A stretch of DNA of 64,000 nucleotides from Corticium candelabrum (Eukaryota; Porifera; Homoscleromorpha; Homosclerophorida; Plakinidae): NCBI RefSeq assembly GCF_963422355.1, contig NC_085099.1:6583125-6647124 (forward strand). Direction: 5' to 3'. The first letter of the stretch is position 1. Each line of letters opens with the position of its first letter. The notes beneath the pieces were generated by a model. That model saw only the letters and a program-made list of their open reading frames with translations. It ran no database searches and was not told the origin of the DNA. Position numbers and translations under genes: made by a program. Positions 1 to 58,275 of this stretch are shown here, one piece after another.

Positions 1-1230
1 TTCAATATAATTGCCACTCAGATCTTGTTGAATAAACCTCATGTTCAACATAACCTTGTTAAACATAACACATACAGACAGATAATACAATAGATTATTA
101 CAGTGACAAGTTGACTTAAAACTGGAATTGTAAGCTGACCTAAATGAGTAAGGGTGTACAAAACATGAGATTGAAGATAAACAGTAATTAGTAGAACACC
201 TGCTACCACAGTCTCATTAGCACTTCTTGTGTGAAAGGTCAACAGGAATTCACCTCAAACACTGACAAGGAGACCATGCACTTCCTAAGATTACCGGATG
301 TCTGACATGAGAATATGTATTGTTCTGGAGCAACTTTGGGACCATCAAAACCACTAATGTCTTTAGATCCGTGATCCCATGCTAAGGCTTTCCAGTTCTG
401 TTCTTAACCATCAATAAATGCTGTTCTCCCTCTCTCAACCGTCATTTCTTGACGGTACAGACGGTACTGGCGAGAACACTGTAATAGTGTCCTCAATCAC
501 TTGGTTAGGTCTAGACTATTTTAACACGCGTTCCATTTGCCCGACTGTTTTTAACAATGTACACTGCTAAGTTCAGTCAGATAGCACGTTATACGTTAGG
601 CAAAATGGCCGCTTCTTCATTGAACTGTAACCAACAGACATCTGCTTTGTAGGGTAAGATGCATGACCTGTTTTAGCTTTACGAGTCCCATTCGTGAACT
701 AGCTATAGCTAGCTGATCTAGTCAACTACACAATCTAGACAGTTGCACACCAGCGTCTAGTACGCTCCTGGTTACTGTGACAAGATCAGGGAAGCTCCTG
801 ATGATATTTCAGATTGCTTGTGTAGATGTGCGCGTGTCAACCCTTCTTGCACTAGAGATGAACTAACTAGGTACGAATTATAGACAAATTTGAACTCTGC
901 GGTAGAAAGATTTATAGTATAGCGTTTTAATTAAAGCCATTCTCTAGCATGGACTAAATATAATAACCTATTTATCACTGAGTATGGTTAGTTCAATTAC
1001 TGTTTGTAACGTGTACAAAGTTTGAAGAAGCTGCCATTTGTCTAACGTCTAATTATAAGGTGCGCTATTTGATATTTGACCGAATGTAGCAGTGTACATT
1101 GAAGAAAACAGTCTGAATGTATGACACGCATGTTAAGAAAGTTTACACCTAATCAAATGATTGAGGAAATTACTCTGCATTGTTCTTTTAACACCAGACT
1201 GAATTGACACTGATACTTTATTTAACACAA
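1..1230. other. No gene recognised
   Basis: AT-rich non-coding sequence with no ORF of conserved look and no clear repeat boundary. The missing first exon or exons of the downstream aminoacylase-1 gene could lie here or further upstream, but I could not find them. A short ATG-led frame near 605 (starting MAASSLN) was considered; it does not resemble the family's N-terminus. Confidence 0.5.
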
Positions 1231-1233
1231 GCC

Positions 1234-1423
1234 ATGAAGAATTCAGTCGGTGTTAACAACACCTATCTTGTTAAAAAGACTCTTTAACACGTTACAAAGA
1301 GTGTTTTTAACAAAGTACATGTTAAAAAGAGTCTTTTTAAAACTGACTGGATTCTTGATAGCATGCTATGAGGAATTCAGTCGGTGTTGGAAAGAGTCTT
1401 TTTAACACTGACTGATTCTTCAT
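1234..1423. repeat. Small inverted-repeat element with internal TTAAC hairpins
   Basis: The left end (1234-1256) and the inverted right end (1402-1423) match over about 22 bp with one indel and one substitution. The motif GAATTCAGTCGGTGTT also recurs in direct orientation at about 1374. The interior is made of short complementary blocks of the form GTTAAAAAGACTC and GAGTCTTTTTAAC. This looks like a non-autonomous fold-back element; there is no coding capacity. Confidence 0.6.
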
Positions 1424-1650
1424 AGCACATGCACCTAGTACATAGGTGGAGTGTGCAAATGTTGTACCTCTTTGGACTGATTAGAGGTTCAGTTTACTCT
1501 GGTTGGCTATATCACCTTTGTAGACAAGGAAACTGATGCTCAGAGAGGCCAAAGGAGCCTTTGCTCTCCCAATAGTTCTTGTGCATCAGCATGGTGGAGA
1601 CTTGGCTCACAATAATTATGCATGAAATATGCTATTGCATTGTGCTAGTG

Positions 1651-2058
1651 CAGGTCTCTCAACTTTTTTTGCACCAAATCGTGAGACTGTCTTTTGTAAA
1701 TGACCACACTCATTAAACGTGTCCAAAGTAGGCATGGCTAACAGCCGACGTGTTGAGCTTTTACGTTTTTGTGCACACACCAAGGCTTTGCCTCGAACTT
1801 CCAAACATTACTGTTCCTGCATACCCTGTCTGGATAGCCCAGATACAAGCAAGCAGAGCCGTTTATGAGAGTCTACTTCAAAGAATCTGCTATGTCCGGA
1901 AAGACGAGGCTACACAAAGCGACTGTCAGAGTGTCTCACAGTAGGCTTGTCGGGAGCAAGGACTGGCAATCGTGAGAATTGCACGCAAATCGTGAGATTG
2001 TGAGACATGCCCATAAATCATGAGTCTCACAACAAAATCGTGAGAGTTGAGAGGTCTG
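1651..2058. mobile_element. MITE with CAGGTCTCTCAAC termini
   Basis: The terminal inverted repeats are CAGGTCTCTCAAC at the left and GTTGAGAGGTCTG at the right. They are flanked by the direct repeat CTAGTG (1645-1650 and 2059-2064), a likely target-site duplication. The subterminal sequence carries repeated ATCGTGAGA motifs. The 408-bp element encodes nothing. Ends beginning CAGG suggest the hAT group, but hAT duplications are usually 8 bp, so the superfamily is uncertain. Confidence 0.65.
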
Positions 2059-2277
2059 CTAGTGTTGTAGTTGTAAATTATTTTATTGTATAAGCCTGAA
2101 CTGCCAGACCGTGCACTAGCTAATGAAGCAACATAGCATGAGCAAATTTGCATAGCTATATAATGGGGTTGTGACTTCCCAGAAAAACCAGTTGGACAGC
2201 TAGAAGTTTGAAAACATATATGCATATATCTTGAGATATTAATTAGCAGAGGTTTGAAAGCATTCTCATTAGATGCA

Positions 2278-2744
2278 TACCATATTTCTTCGAATAATGG
2301 CCATGGCTTCTATTTTTAACAAAGTTACGGAACTGTGGCCTCTAAATGTGGGCTGCTTGTATTCGAGGGCGGTCTCTATTTTTAAGTCTCTACTTCACAT
2401 CGTGACACATTTGTACTTGAATGTCACATTTCTCTCTGTTGACATAATTGGACACTTTTGACGGTGCTAATGCGACAGGTTTAGCTGTAAATGCCATGGC
2501 TATTATGTTATCTACTTTCTAGATGCACATGCACTGAGAACCACGTGGAAAGTATAGTACCCTGAACTAGTTGATAGACAAGTGGACGTAAGTGGATGAG
2601 ACGCATCAAAAGCATGTGATATGCACGTGGCCAGTAACTCTGCAGACTAGTGCGGCCTCAATTCAAGGGCGGCTTCTATTTTTAGCAAGTTTCTTCAGCT
2701 GCAGCTTCTATTCAAGGGCGACCACTATTCGAGGAAATACGGTA
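2278..2744. mobile_element. MITE of the CCGTATTTC family
   Basis: The left end reads TACCATATTTCTTCGAATA and the right end is its imperfect inverse, TATTCGAGGAAATACGGTA. Inside, the block TTCAAGGGCGGCTTCTATTT recurs several times in slightly different forms. The same terminal sequence bounds a second element at 29050-30014. It is non-coding; the interior frame at 2592-2783 is only a by-product. Confidence 0.7.
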
Positions 2745-3427
2745 GTTTCTCTTTGCTGTATGCAAGGGACAAACATACGATAGAACTGCCTATATTTATG
2801 TTTGGCCATTCTATAAGAATGGTAACCCAAACACAGAAAGAGGAGTGAAAAGCATTGTAGCATTTTACTGCATCTAGTTATAGAGTGTTGGTAAAAAGGA
2901 TCAAGTAAATATTCTCAACAATGAGTTTCTTTCACAGAGTCAAACCACATTTGTTCCTTGAAGCAAGTGACTTGTTCTACGAGGTTGACTGTATGTAGTT
3001 GTTCATTTATTGAACTGTTAGCAAACTATTCCCTTCATTCAACAGCACTCTGTCTCTGTTTTCATTAATGTCTCTGTTTTCATTAAGGGAAGATAGCATT
3101 ACTATCTTAGGGACTATTTAGGGTCTGTTTCAGTTTGGTTTCAATAACAGATATAGAAGTGTTCCAACATGTTCGTCTCAATCTTTGGAAGCATTCACTG
3201 CCTTAGTCCCGTGCGGCCAGATGTTCATAGAGTTGGATTTCTCCCATCTACAGTATGTCTCACTTGCCCTATGAACACCTGGCCACGCGAAACTGCTATT
3301 GCTTGTGCCACTGATAGCTACTGTCTCAAAAACAAGGGTTGTGAAGAAGGACCACATCTTCCATTGTGCATTAGTCAATTGAAATGACAGATTTCAAGCA
3401 CTTGTGTGCTGTGTATGTATTATGTTT
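2745..3427. other. No gene recognised
   Basis: Unassigned sequence. Overlapping short frames on both strands at 3169-3387 look unconstrained. A short exact tandem, GTCTCTGTTTTCATTAA, occurs twice at about 3052-3087. Confidence 0.4.
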
Positions 3428-3660
3428 TGCTGACATGTTTTTCATTGAACCACTTATGCATGTACAGATTTATGGAGTAGCTGATAGCTGCTGGGTCTGT
3501 TTCTCAATCTTTTAGTGTAGCTTGCTACATTGCTTAAATGCTGACATATTTTTTATTGGACCATGTACAGATTTATGGGGTGGCTGACTGAGCTGCTGGG
3601 TCTTTTTCGAATCTTAAATGGGCCTATTTCTAATCTTAATTCAATGTAGCTTGCTACAAT
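3428..3660. repeat. Diverged tandem duplication, about 115-bp unit
   Basis: Two units, about 3428-3537 and 3538-3660, share in order TGCTGACAT, CATGTACAGATTTATGG, GCTGCTGGGTCT and GTAGCTTGCTACA. The second copy carries a small insertion. It is non-coding. Confidence 0.6.
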
Positions 3661-4561
3661 GCGTAACTAATTGGACAAGAGACTAAACATTGTTGTTACT
3701 GTATTTCTAAGTGGATGTTATTTCTAAGTCGATGTTAATGACCTGATGTCAATTATTACAATTATGCAAGTCCTAATGTAACATAAACTACTTAAAAGAG
3801 CACAGACCCAGTTAGCCTCGGACCCCACACCATGGCATGCTTATTTTGATTTTGTTACAAAATTCAAGTTTCTCATCAACAGTGTGAGCAATGAGACACA
3901 TGATTGGCGACCTTAGCAGCAAACAAGGAAATTCTGCATCGAAGCCAGCTCATGGTGGGATTCACAGGGCTCGAAAAGTAGGTTGACGAGTAAAATTTGA
4001 CAACCAACAACTAAAGTTGTAATCTAAGTTGTGAAAGGACAACTGGTAGGCCAAAGCCAGTATTTTATGACGGCTAATTTGTAATGACGGTCTCGTTATG
4101 CAGACGCACAGCTGTAATGTACTGAAATATGACGCGTAATTTGTATACATCAGCAGCGTAATAAACTACTCATACACCGGATAAAGAAACTGGGAGTGTG
4201 CGAGCCAGTGTTCTGTGTGGGAAAATTTCTGGATCTCAGGATTCCGAGCATGTACAGTCATGAAGTTTGTCCAGAGAGCATGTGATGTGACGAAGTGGAC
4301 CATATGTATGCTCAAAACTCTTAATGCCAAAGCAAAATTATAGAAATATGGCAGTAACACTAAAGCCCATGATTGATATCAACGTGATGTCCTGGATTAA
4401 AATTGTGACTTAGAATTTTTGGAAACTCTTCAAATAGTTGGACCCATTTTTAGCCTTGGGTTTAATATGTCAGTGTAAGGTACATTGTTGGTGTTAACTA
4501 TTCTTTGTTATTCTGTTAGTCAATGGTTGTCAGTTGGCTGATGTGTTTGTATTGTTTGTAG
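3661..4561. other. Intronic or upstream sequence of ACY1, no exon found
   Basis: Sequence before the first recognisable aminoacylase exon. It ends in a good acceptor (TTTGTAG just before 4562). The stretch near 3966-4080, starting CAGGGCTCGAAAAGTAG, resembles the end of a hAT-type repeat and may be related to a similar end at 12385-12410. I see no exon encoding the missing N-terminal 53-54 residues. Confidence 0.4.
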
Positions 4562-24543
<19,982 letters not shown>

Positions 24544-24890
24544 AGTTGATCAATGTACTAACAGTATCTACTGTACCTTGTATTTTAGTCTTTGCTCTGG
24601 TAATGGTTAATAATGCATCAATTTATGTTTGTTTGAACTAAGTCATAACCAGTATGTGAAGACACGTCCTGGTCACTTTAGTTGCCCAAACTAAGATAGC
24701 ACCTCAACATTGTCATAAACCTACTCCACAACTTGCTTTTGAAAACCAAATGGATTCCAAGTGTTAAGCAAGTTTATCTAGTAGGAGACAATTTTTGGTC
24801 ATCCACTTTGCACACATATAGCAACAGCAGTTTCTTTTCCAAAGATGCATCATATATTAACTTAATTTAGTTCAGAAACTATTTAATGTA
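24544..24890. other. Convergent intergenic gap, ACY1 and membrane-protein gene
   Basis: This 347-bp gap holds both 3' ends. No canonical AATAAA was seen on either strand; variants such as AATAAT (24609) on the plus strand and ATTAAA (inverse at 24882-24887) on the minus strand are possible. Confidence 0.5.
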
Positions 24891-25912
24891 TCAACTAAGA
24901 GGTAGTGAAGGGTAAACAGTCCCAAAAAGATTTCTGTCTCCTTTCCACAACTTTAGCCAGTAGAAATCCCACAAAACTTTTCTGTATGCCGCGTTAGCAA
25001 TCATTAGAACCAAGTTGATTAAGGTGGCATGGTCGCTCTCACTGTTTGGAATTGTCGCCAATTTGAATGCACCGAGAAGACTGGAGGCAACTGTTTCGAA
25101 CATGTTGTCTGTCACAAGTATCACAAGAGTGGCAGTGTAAAGATAATATTCAATTCTAAACAGGTACTCTCTGGGGGCCTTTGTACAGTTGAGGAGACAT
25201 GGTAAAGGAAATAATACCACCTTTTCTAAAAGCTCAAAAATAAAGAAATGAACTGAAGGATTTTCCTGTGTCAGCAGACCAGTGACGATCTCATTAATGC
25301 TGTATACACAGCTGAAGACAAGCAATAACAGCAAACTCCAAAATCTTGGCACAGACTTCATTGTTTTCCACACATAGCGCATTCCTCTGTATGTGTCTGT
25401 CTTCGTTATCCATATGGTTGCCAGTAATCCAATTGGTACCTTTGATGCAGCCCAAACCGAATCTACAACCAAAGGGTTTTCATACAACGTAAAGTTAGAG
25501 CATTTCACAATAGAACTTCGGTCTTTGTATAAGCACCACCAATAGAAAACGGCATTGAGAACAAAGCTGCCAAGATGAGTGAGAAGCAAAATGATGTAGA
25601 CAACGTATACAGCAAACTTGTACCTCGTCTTTCTCCTTCGTCCAGTTAGGCGGCGCTGACTGCTCTAACAATTCGAAGAAGTAGGAAATGTAAGAATTAC
25701 TCAGACTATTAATTTATGCGAGCTGTGAGACTGACCGTTTCACGTTCTGGATTGTCACGTGCACGTAATGTCTTCGCGGTTACACGGACTTTCTCCGAGG
25801 TAGAGTTACCTGGAAAAAATTCTGAAACCTGTGACAGCAAGAGAACTGAGGTTTCGGAGGTTTCATCCGTTTCATCTAGTTCGGACTGCGATTCCTGTTG
25901 GTTTTGCGTCAT
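24891..25912 (-). CDS. Unrecognised multi-pass membrane protein, two exons
   Basis: Exon 1 is 25912-25736 (59 codons from ATG) and exon 2 is 25664-24891. The 71-bp intron has donor GTCAGT and acceptor TTGTTAG, both in phase 0, giving 316 residues. Residues 1-59 are polar and Ser/Glu/Thr-rich (DETDETSETS). A basic stretch follows (RRLTGRRRKTRYK), then five or six hydrophobic spans: VYVVYIILLLTHLGSFVL, VDSVWAASKVPIGLLATIWI, FWSLLLLLVFSCVY, FELLEKVVLFPLPCLL, YYLYTATLVILVTDN and LINLVLMIANAA. An acidic cytosolic tail before a basic first-helix border fits an inside N-terminus. I do not recognise the family; XK-related and TLC proteins were considered without support. It is divergent from the CCDC62-like gene. 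Confidence 0.8.
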
Positions 25913-26031
25913 TCGACGAGCAAACAGACCACCTCACTCACGTGACATGCGACAATCCCGTATAACTGAACAGTTCAGACAGAATCCTTTCATTCGCCGT
26001 GTGCCTGTCTCTGGTGTTGAGTGACTATTTG
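25913..26031. promoter_or_regulatory. Candidate bidirectional promoter
   Basis: Only 119 bp separate the start codons of the membrane-protein gene (minus) and the CCDC62-like gene (plus). It contains CACGTGAC (E-box/CRE-like, about 25941) and no obvious TATA box. Both 5' UTRs must fit here or overlap. Transcription starts are inferred, not seen. Confidence 0.55.
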
Positions 26032-41783
<15,752 letters not shown>

Positions 41784-42266
41784 ACAGTGCATGAGTGCAG
41801 GTGTTGTACGCGACATCCTTAACTGCTGATCGATACAAGACAACGGAGGTGTTATGCTAGATAGTGAAATTATTCTAAGTTATGGTGCCTGGAAATTGCT
41901 CTAGAATTTTAATATGAAGCAGAGTATGAGATAGACTTGTCTTTTTGTTATCGCTGCTTTGCATCTGCTTTTTTACCCAAGCACTAGAGGAAGTGATGAG
42001 TTTGTCCATGTGTTCTTCTGTCCATGCATCTTTCCATATATTTTATACAACAAATTTTCAAAATGGTTGCTAGGCCTTGTAGGGCCAGTGAAAGCTAAAA
42101 TCGGATATTGAGTGAAATTGGCAATAGATAAAAGCACTGGGGTGCTGATGCCTCAGTGTGTAATCAACTGGGCATTCGATAGTTGGTAGAGCAAACACAC
42201 GAGGCAACTAAAATACCAGTAAGAAGTGATACTGTCGTGGATTTTGATTCATGGATTTGCAACACA
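41784..42266. other. 3' region of the CCDC62-like gene
   Basis: Presumed 3' UTR and intergenic DNA. No canonical AATAAA within 300 bp of the stop; the poly(A) site is not located. Confidence 0.45.
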
Positions 42267-42630
42267 AAGCTTCGTTTTTAACTTATGGGTGATTTCTCAG
42301 TTTGTTACATGCATTACCGCTATATCTGCTTGCTGCAGTGGATTATAATTACAAATATGGCCTTTTTCAGGTAAGAAGTTTCCACTCATGGATTTATAAC
42401 ATAAAGCTTTGTTTTCAGTTATGGGTGACTTCTATTGCTCATGCACAGTGAGAAGTCACCCATAACTCAAAAACAAAGCTTATTGTATAAATATGGCCAT
42501 AAATGAAAACGTGACTTAATTCTTACCTGAAAAGGGCAATTTTAGTTGTTATAATCCACTGCAGCAAGCAGATATAGCGGTAATGCTTGTAGCACACTGA
42601 GAAATCACCCATAAATCAAGAACGAAGCTT
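42267..42630. repeat. Nested double fold-back
   Basis: Outer arms, AAGCTTCG then ATGGGTGATTTCTCA and ACCGCTATATCTGCTTGCTG, are inverted between 42267-42375 and 42520-42630. An inner hairpin at about 42404-42485 uses a related module (AAGCTTTGTTTTCAGTTATG then GGTGACTTCT). One module therefore occurs four times, two in each orientation. Confidence 0.82.
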
Positions 42631-42692
42631 ACATGTAGAAGTAATATGTTGTCGTTAAAAATCTACTGTATAGAGCAATAATACACACAGTG

Positions 42693-42694
<2 letters not shown>

Positions 42695-42757
<63 letters not shown>
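42695..42757. repeat. (CA)n microsatellite
   Basis: A CA array of about 63 bp immediately after the fold-back region. Confidence 0.95.
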
Positions 42758-42758
<1 letters not shown>

Positions 42759-42982
42759 TGGGCTTCGGCATCGCAAAAGTTTTCGCAGGAACGCGCTCTA
42801 TTCTGCAAGTAGTAGCAAATACACAATCAGATGACAAGCTTGCTGGGCTAGCGCATCCTAGCCTCACAGCATCCTCAGCTTGCCAAGGCTGAAGTTAGCA
42901 TGTATTTCCTCCCCCTGGCCAGGGAACTACCGGAAATACAAGGTTGGAGGGTTCAGTGAGAGGACTTTCACCCCTCCCCCAC

Positions 42983-43395
<413 letters not shown>

Positions 43396-44119
43396 ACACA
43401 GAGGCACAAGAAATAAGCACGTGTTTCTGCAATTGTCTTTACGTCACATTATAATCAAATAATGAAAGCTGCAGAAAAAATATTGGATTTAGCTTTAGAG
43501 TGTATAAAAGCGTTAGCAACACGGTTTGACATTGATGCAAAATTATATGACGTTATAACATAACATCTTCTGAAAGTGAAGACGATCAATATGTAAAAAA
43601 GATAAGAAACATCTTTTTAACAAAAGAACTAGCAAGTAGCTACTGAATCTATGGCTCTTTACAACAATAACAAGGACATAAGGGTCCTTGAACACAAATT
43701 ACAAATAAAAACATTAGCACTACTAGACGTATCATAAGTATGTTGTTTTGTCCCCGAGTACTTTGCAGTTGCATTTCTGTGAAATAACTTATGAATTTCT
43801 CCATTCAGTTTTAAACACAGCTGGATTTGTCTCCCCTCATCATCTTGTGACTTCTCTGCTATCTTCTCTGCCTGAATCTCCAGTGACCAAATGTGCCATA
43901 GCTTACAGGATGGGGCTACACCATTCAGAAGTTCTTTTACTTGTATTTTGTTTCTTCCCTTCTTGTTTGAAAGCTGTCTGCTTGTTTGGCTGGCTGGCTT
44001 TATTGAAATGCAAACTCTACATAACATTTCTATCACTAAATTTTAAATACATGGTTCAATCTGCTAGTAGTGAACCCTTGGATGTCTCTGTCATAAATGT
44101 TCTCATCTACTTAACCCGG
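43396..44119. other. Intergenic, no gene recognised
   Basis: Overlapping frames of about 125 codons on both strands (43659-44122) have no motif and no codon-like bias that I can see. Confidence 0.4.
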
Positions 44120-44410
44120 TAACTCGTATAAGTTGCAATTTGTTCATGATGACTTGCGAATTGCAGCACTGGTGAATAAATTGAAAATGTATCCTCCAAA
44201 ACCTTATAAAAGCTGCCTCATTCCTTCTCCCCTCAATGTCTTGCGAGAGTGTTTCTACTCTTCAGCCCACCATCCAAAATGTTCAAAACTAGTAAACGTT
44301 AGAGAAGTAGAAGTTTCAGGAAGATACTGTCCATCATCTCTGCTTGCTTTCATTTCTCTCCTTGCTGCTACATACCTCCTTCCAGTCACTGTGGGCTCTT
44401 TAAAGGCTTG
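44120..44410 (-). pseudogene. C-terminal fragment of a retroelement polyprotein
   Basis: The minus frame reads RRYVAARREMKASRDDGQYL, then TFTSFEHFGWWAEE and, after a one-base shift, AFIRFWRIHFQFIHQ. The pattern (ER/AA..K...L...Y.F.P...E..G.....A..F...L then FLFQRISVLIQR) resembles the last domain of non-LTR/DIRS-type polyproteins. A stop separates the two parts. Assigned from pattern only. Confidence 0.4.
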
Positions 44411-45130
44411 AGCCTGAGTCGTAAACAACTAGTTATATCAGGTCGGTTTTTATTCCCAGAGTATCGGTGCTGAGGCTCCTTCTGTCTGCCTGCCTGCCTG
44501 TCTGTCTGTGTATTCCACTGGTTTTTGAACACTGGTTTTTGGGGCCCTATGGCTGAAGACTATCTCGATAAGATCTCCAAAATTTCAAAAGATGCAAATG
44601 GAAAGCAGCAAAACAGACATTAGAGATAGATGGAGAAAGCAACTGTCTGTAGTTGTACAGTCTTGCAACTCTCGTGTGATTTTCAAAAAGTTGTCGAAGT
44701 TGTCTAAGTACAATTTTGATGATTTTCTGTATGATAAAGACATTCAACATTTTGTTCCTTGACTGTTATTGTTATGGATACGTAAAGTTAGCAGTTGTTA
44801 TTTGTAGAGTTTTAAGAGTTCAAATATAACAGTCTGTCTGTCTGTCTCTGTCTGTCTGTCTGCACATATTTCATTTATAATCCACCAACAAGAGTTGGGT
44901 CATTATGGGTACCTACAGTGCCAAAGTCCAAATGCAAGCATTTAATACAGTAGTTTTTTCTATGTTTCCATCCTCCTAGGACTTACGAATAGCAGGGTAA
45001 AAATTTAAAAGGTTGGGAGCAAACTTAGCCCACTGCTTTTTACCCAATGACTGGTATCTAATAAGAAACAATTATGACAAACAAGTAGAAGTCTACTAAA
45101 GAGTTACAAACAAGTACGAAGTTCGATTGT
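44411..45130. other. Presumed 3' flank of the death-domain gene
   Basis: Contains short CTGT/TGTC tandems (44490-44512 and 44835-44862). The minus-strand sequence AATATAAAC just below the stop (about 45133) is a weak poly(A) candidate. No gene. Confidence 0.45.
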
Positions 45131-56129
<10,999 letters not shown>

Positions 56130-56134
56130 TACGA

Positions 56135-56680
56135 TTAAATGAGGGGCTCTGGAGACTCCTGGAACACTCGGAGAACTGCGCAGCTTTAGTACGCAGCGTA
56201 GTGCGCAGCCGAAATAGCGAGGTCCGGTGATCGAGGGAATTCGTAGGGATGAGTGCTTCGTAAACTGTTAGAACACGATCGACGACATCGTCCACAGCTT
56301 CTAAGGCCTCACAAAACGCCAATTCTCTCGAATGTTGCCGGACGGAAAAAATTGCACGAAAAGGTCAGTCTGTAGACAGTCTGAAAGTAGCACGACAGTT
56401 CCACTGTTCTTGGAGCGACGGAAACAACAGAGTCTGCGAGAGACCATTTTCGGGAAAGCGATTGCGTCAGTAACTTCGAGGATATAGACCGCTTCACTTG
56501 GCGGACGAAATTCTTGAAACAGCCCCGTCAGTTTCTAAGTTTTTAAACGTTCTTAATTAACGTACATCTGTCGGGTAACCCGGTTTCCTCAGAGATAGCG
56601 CCCAGATACCCAACCTGGTTAATATGGATTCCCATTAGCGAGCGAAGGCGCAGCCAGCTCCTAACGCATCTTTGGAATGC
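56135..56680. repeat. Dispersed repeat, copy 2, abutting a start codon
   Basis: Inverse copy of 38061-38545, with all main blocks conserved (GGTCCGGTGATCGAGGG, AACTGTTAGAACACGATCG, GGCGGACGAAATTCTTGAAA, CGCCCAGATACCCAACCTGG). The similarity runs to within a few bases of the ATG at 56129. This DNA is therefore probably the 5' leader or promoter of the death-domain gene. The overlapping 129-codon minus frame is not in the frame of that gene. Confidence 0.72.
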
Positions 56681-57500
56681 TCGGTTTTGCACGTGAGGGG
56701 GCGAGAAGGGCGGGTGAGAGCTAAGAGGGCGGAGAGAAAATTTGTTTTTTCAAATTTGTATGTTACATCTTGTGTTAAAATTTTTTAAAAAACAACTCAG
56801 ATATCTGTCAATTTGTTTTCTCTTCATCCTCTCACCCGCCCTTCCCGCTCGAAAAAGGGGAGGAGCTGGCTGCGAGACTACTTGTACACTGTACCGTGTT
56901 GTTACGGAGATTTAGTAGTGCACCCGCTGACGATCGCGAGTAGCTTGAGAGCAGTCTGGGACGGCGAGCAAAGCACGAGGGCGGGGTAAGGATCTGGCTA
57001 CGCGAGACTACGTTTCAAGAGAGCAATTAACTCAATGGGTTCTACTAAGAATAGAGACGTTGCCTTCTAGATAGTAGGCATGTCTGAGGTCTAACACAGC
57101 ATACTCTTTCTAACAAACATGCTCCAAAGTCCACTTTGTCTTGCAAAGATTGAAAAGAAAGACTTCTCTGAGAAAATTGACGAAAGCTTGTGCTTTGATC
57201 AAAAACAAAAAATTAGATTGCAGTGAATTTTTCTGGAGCCAGAATTCCGCAACGGGACAACACTAATATCTAATTACTAACACAAATAGATACAAAACAT
57301 CATCAAAAACAAACCATGCCTACTAGAAATGTAAAAACAAGAAAGTACCCAAGAGCAGAGCCATCGTGCCTCGGATTACTGTTATAGAGGTTTAGCAGAT
57401 ACACGTACACGTCTACATGCACCAAACCCATGCATTTGGAGTTCAATGATGCTATTGCACATGCAAATAGTGGATACTGTACATAGTGACTCTCTTGTTC
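56681..57500. other. Intergenic with an imperfect inverted repeat
   Basis: GCGAGAAGGGCGGGTGAGAG (about 56700) is inverted near 56830-56850 (CTCTCACCCGCCCTTCCCGC), with AAATTTG pairs inside, so about 180 bp can fold. TCTGGCTACGCGAGACTACG at 56992 recurs in a similar form (TCTGGCTGCGCGAGGCTATC) at 59257. No gene until RPL28. Confidence 0.6.
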
Positions 57501-57505
57501 CATAC

Positions 57506-57511
57506 TTTATT
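57506..57511 (-). terminator. Poly(A) signal of RPL28
   Basis: AATAAA on the minus strand, 44 bp below the RPL28 stop codon. Confidence 0.75.
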
Positions 57512-57554
57512 TTCAGGCTAGAACCTAACACAGACAGAATCAAGCTGCAACAGT

Positions 57555-58189
57555 CTACTGAGCACGCTTCTTCCTCGATCGGCGTTTCTGAACTCCAGAA
57601 GTAGGTCTCTGACTTCGGTAGATAGCACAAGTTCGTCGTACGGCGGCCTACACACAAGAACAAAGTTAAAAAAAGTAGACTTAGCAAAAAAACAACTCTA
57701 CATCAGTCAAGTCTGCTCTATAGCAGCGAACGATTCCCTGCTGCTTGAGCGTACGAATAGCACGTCTAGACCCTCGTAACAAAGGATACGAATAAGCACT
57801 GACGACTGGGCGGTGGTGACCTTCAACAGAAAGACCTACTCTCGAACAAATTTCCAGTACTAAATACTCTGTTGAACTTACGGCGTCTATTTTTGACAGA
57901 CACAATAGCTCCTTTGCCAGCTGGATCTGGACGAATATCGATAGCTTGCTTGTTGACTAGTCCGTTGTATTTGTAGCTGTTCTTACCCATCAAATTAAAT
58001 GGTTCCTATTATAAAACGTCACTTGAACAACGTCTGGCTAAGTAGAGCTACACGCCAACATAACAACAGGCAGAAGAGGTAACACACAATCGACAAAGGG
58101 GGCCTCACCTTTGTAAAAGTAGCAGTTTTGGACTTCAAGAGATAGCTAGAGCTTTTACGTATAACCAGCCACTGTAAATCCCTTGACAT
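57555..58189 (-). CDS. RPL28: Ribosomal protein L28 (eL28), complete
   Basis: Structural protein of the large cytosolic ribosomal subunit. Four exons, 58189-58109, 58005-57882, 57820-57702 and 57647-57555, join to 138 residues (human has 137). Intron phases are 0, 1, 0, and all donors and acceptors are GT/AG. The N-terminus MSRDLQWLVIRKSSSYLLKS matches the family (human [20 protein letters not shown]). GKNSYKYNGLVNK, GKGAIVSVKNRR, CYRADL and AAVRRTCAIYRSQRP follow family blocks, and the C-terminus is basic (KRRSRKKRAQ). The start is the ATG at 58189; an upstream in-frame TTG is not needed. Introns are only 54-103 bp. The third exon is the most divergent part. Confidence 0.95.
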
Positions 58190-58275
58190 TTTGACTACCA
58201 AACGCGTGAGAGTTCGATGGCGACTGCACGTGTCCCGATTGACCTCGGATTCCTAAATGACAGTCGCGAAGCACC

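Noticed and set aside
25716..26024. Plus-strand 102-codon frame
   Set aside because: It is mostly antisense to exon 1 of the membrane-protein gene; the plus-strand gene is better started at 26032, where the exons join in phase.
43659..44122. Overlapping 125-codon frames on opposite strands
   Set aside because: No motif, no splice support, and both strands open equally, as expected by chance in this composition.
57681..57905. Reading 57702-57820 as ribosomal protein S25
   Set aside because: The segment first looked like the S25 RGSLARxAL region, but it joins in phase between the L28 exons and aligns with the YRPDL region of L28.
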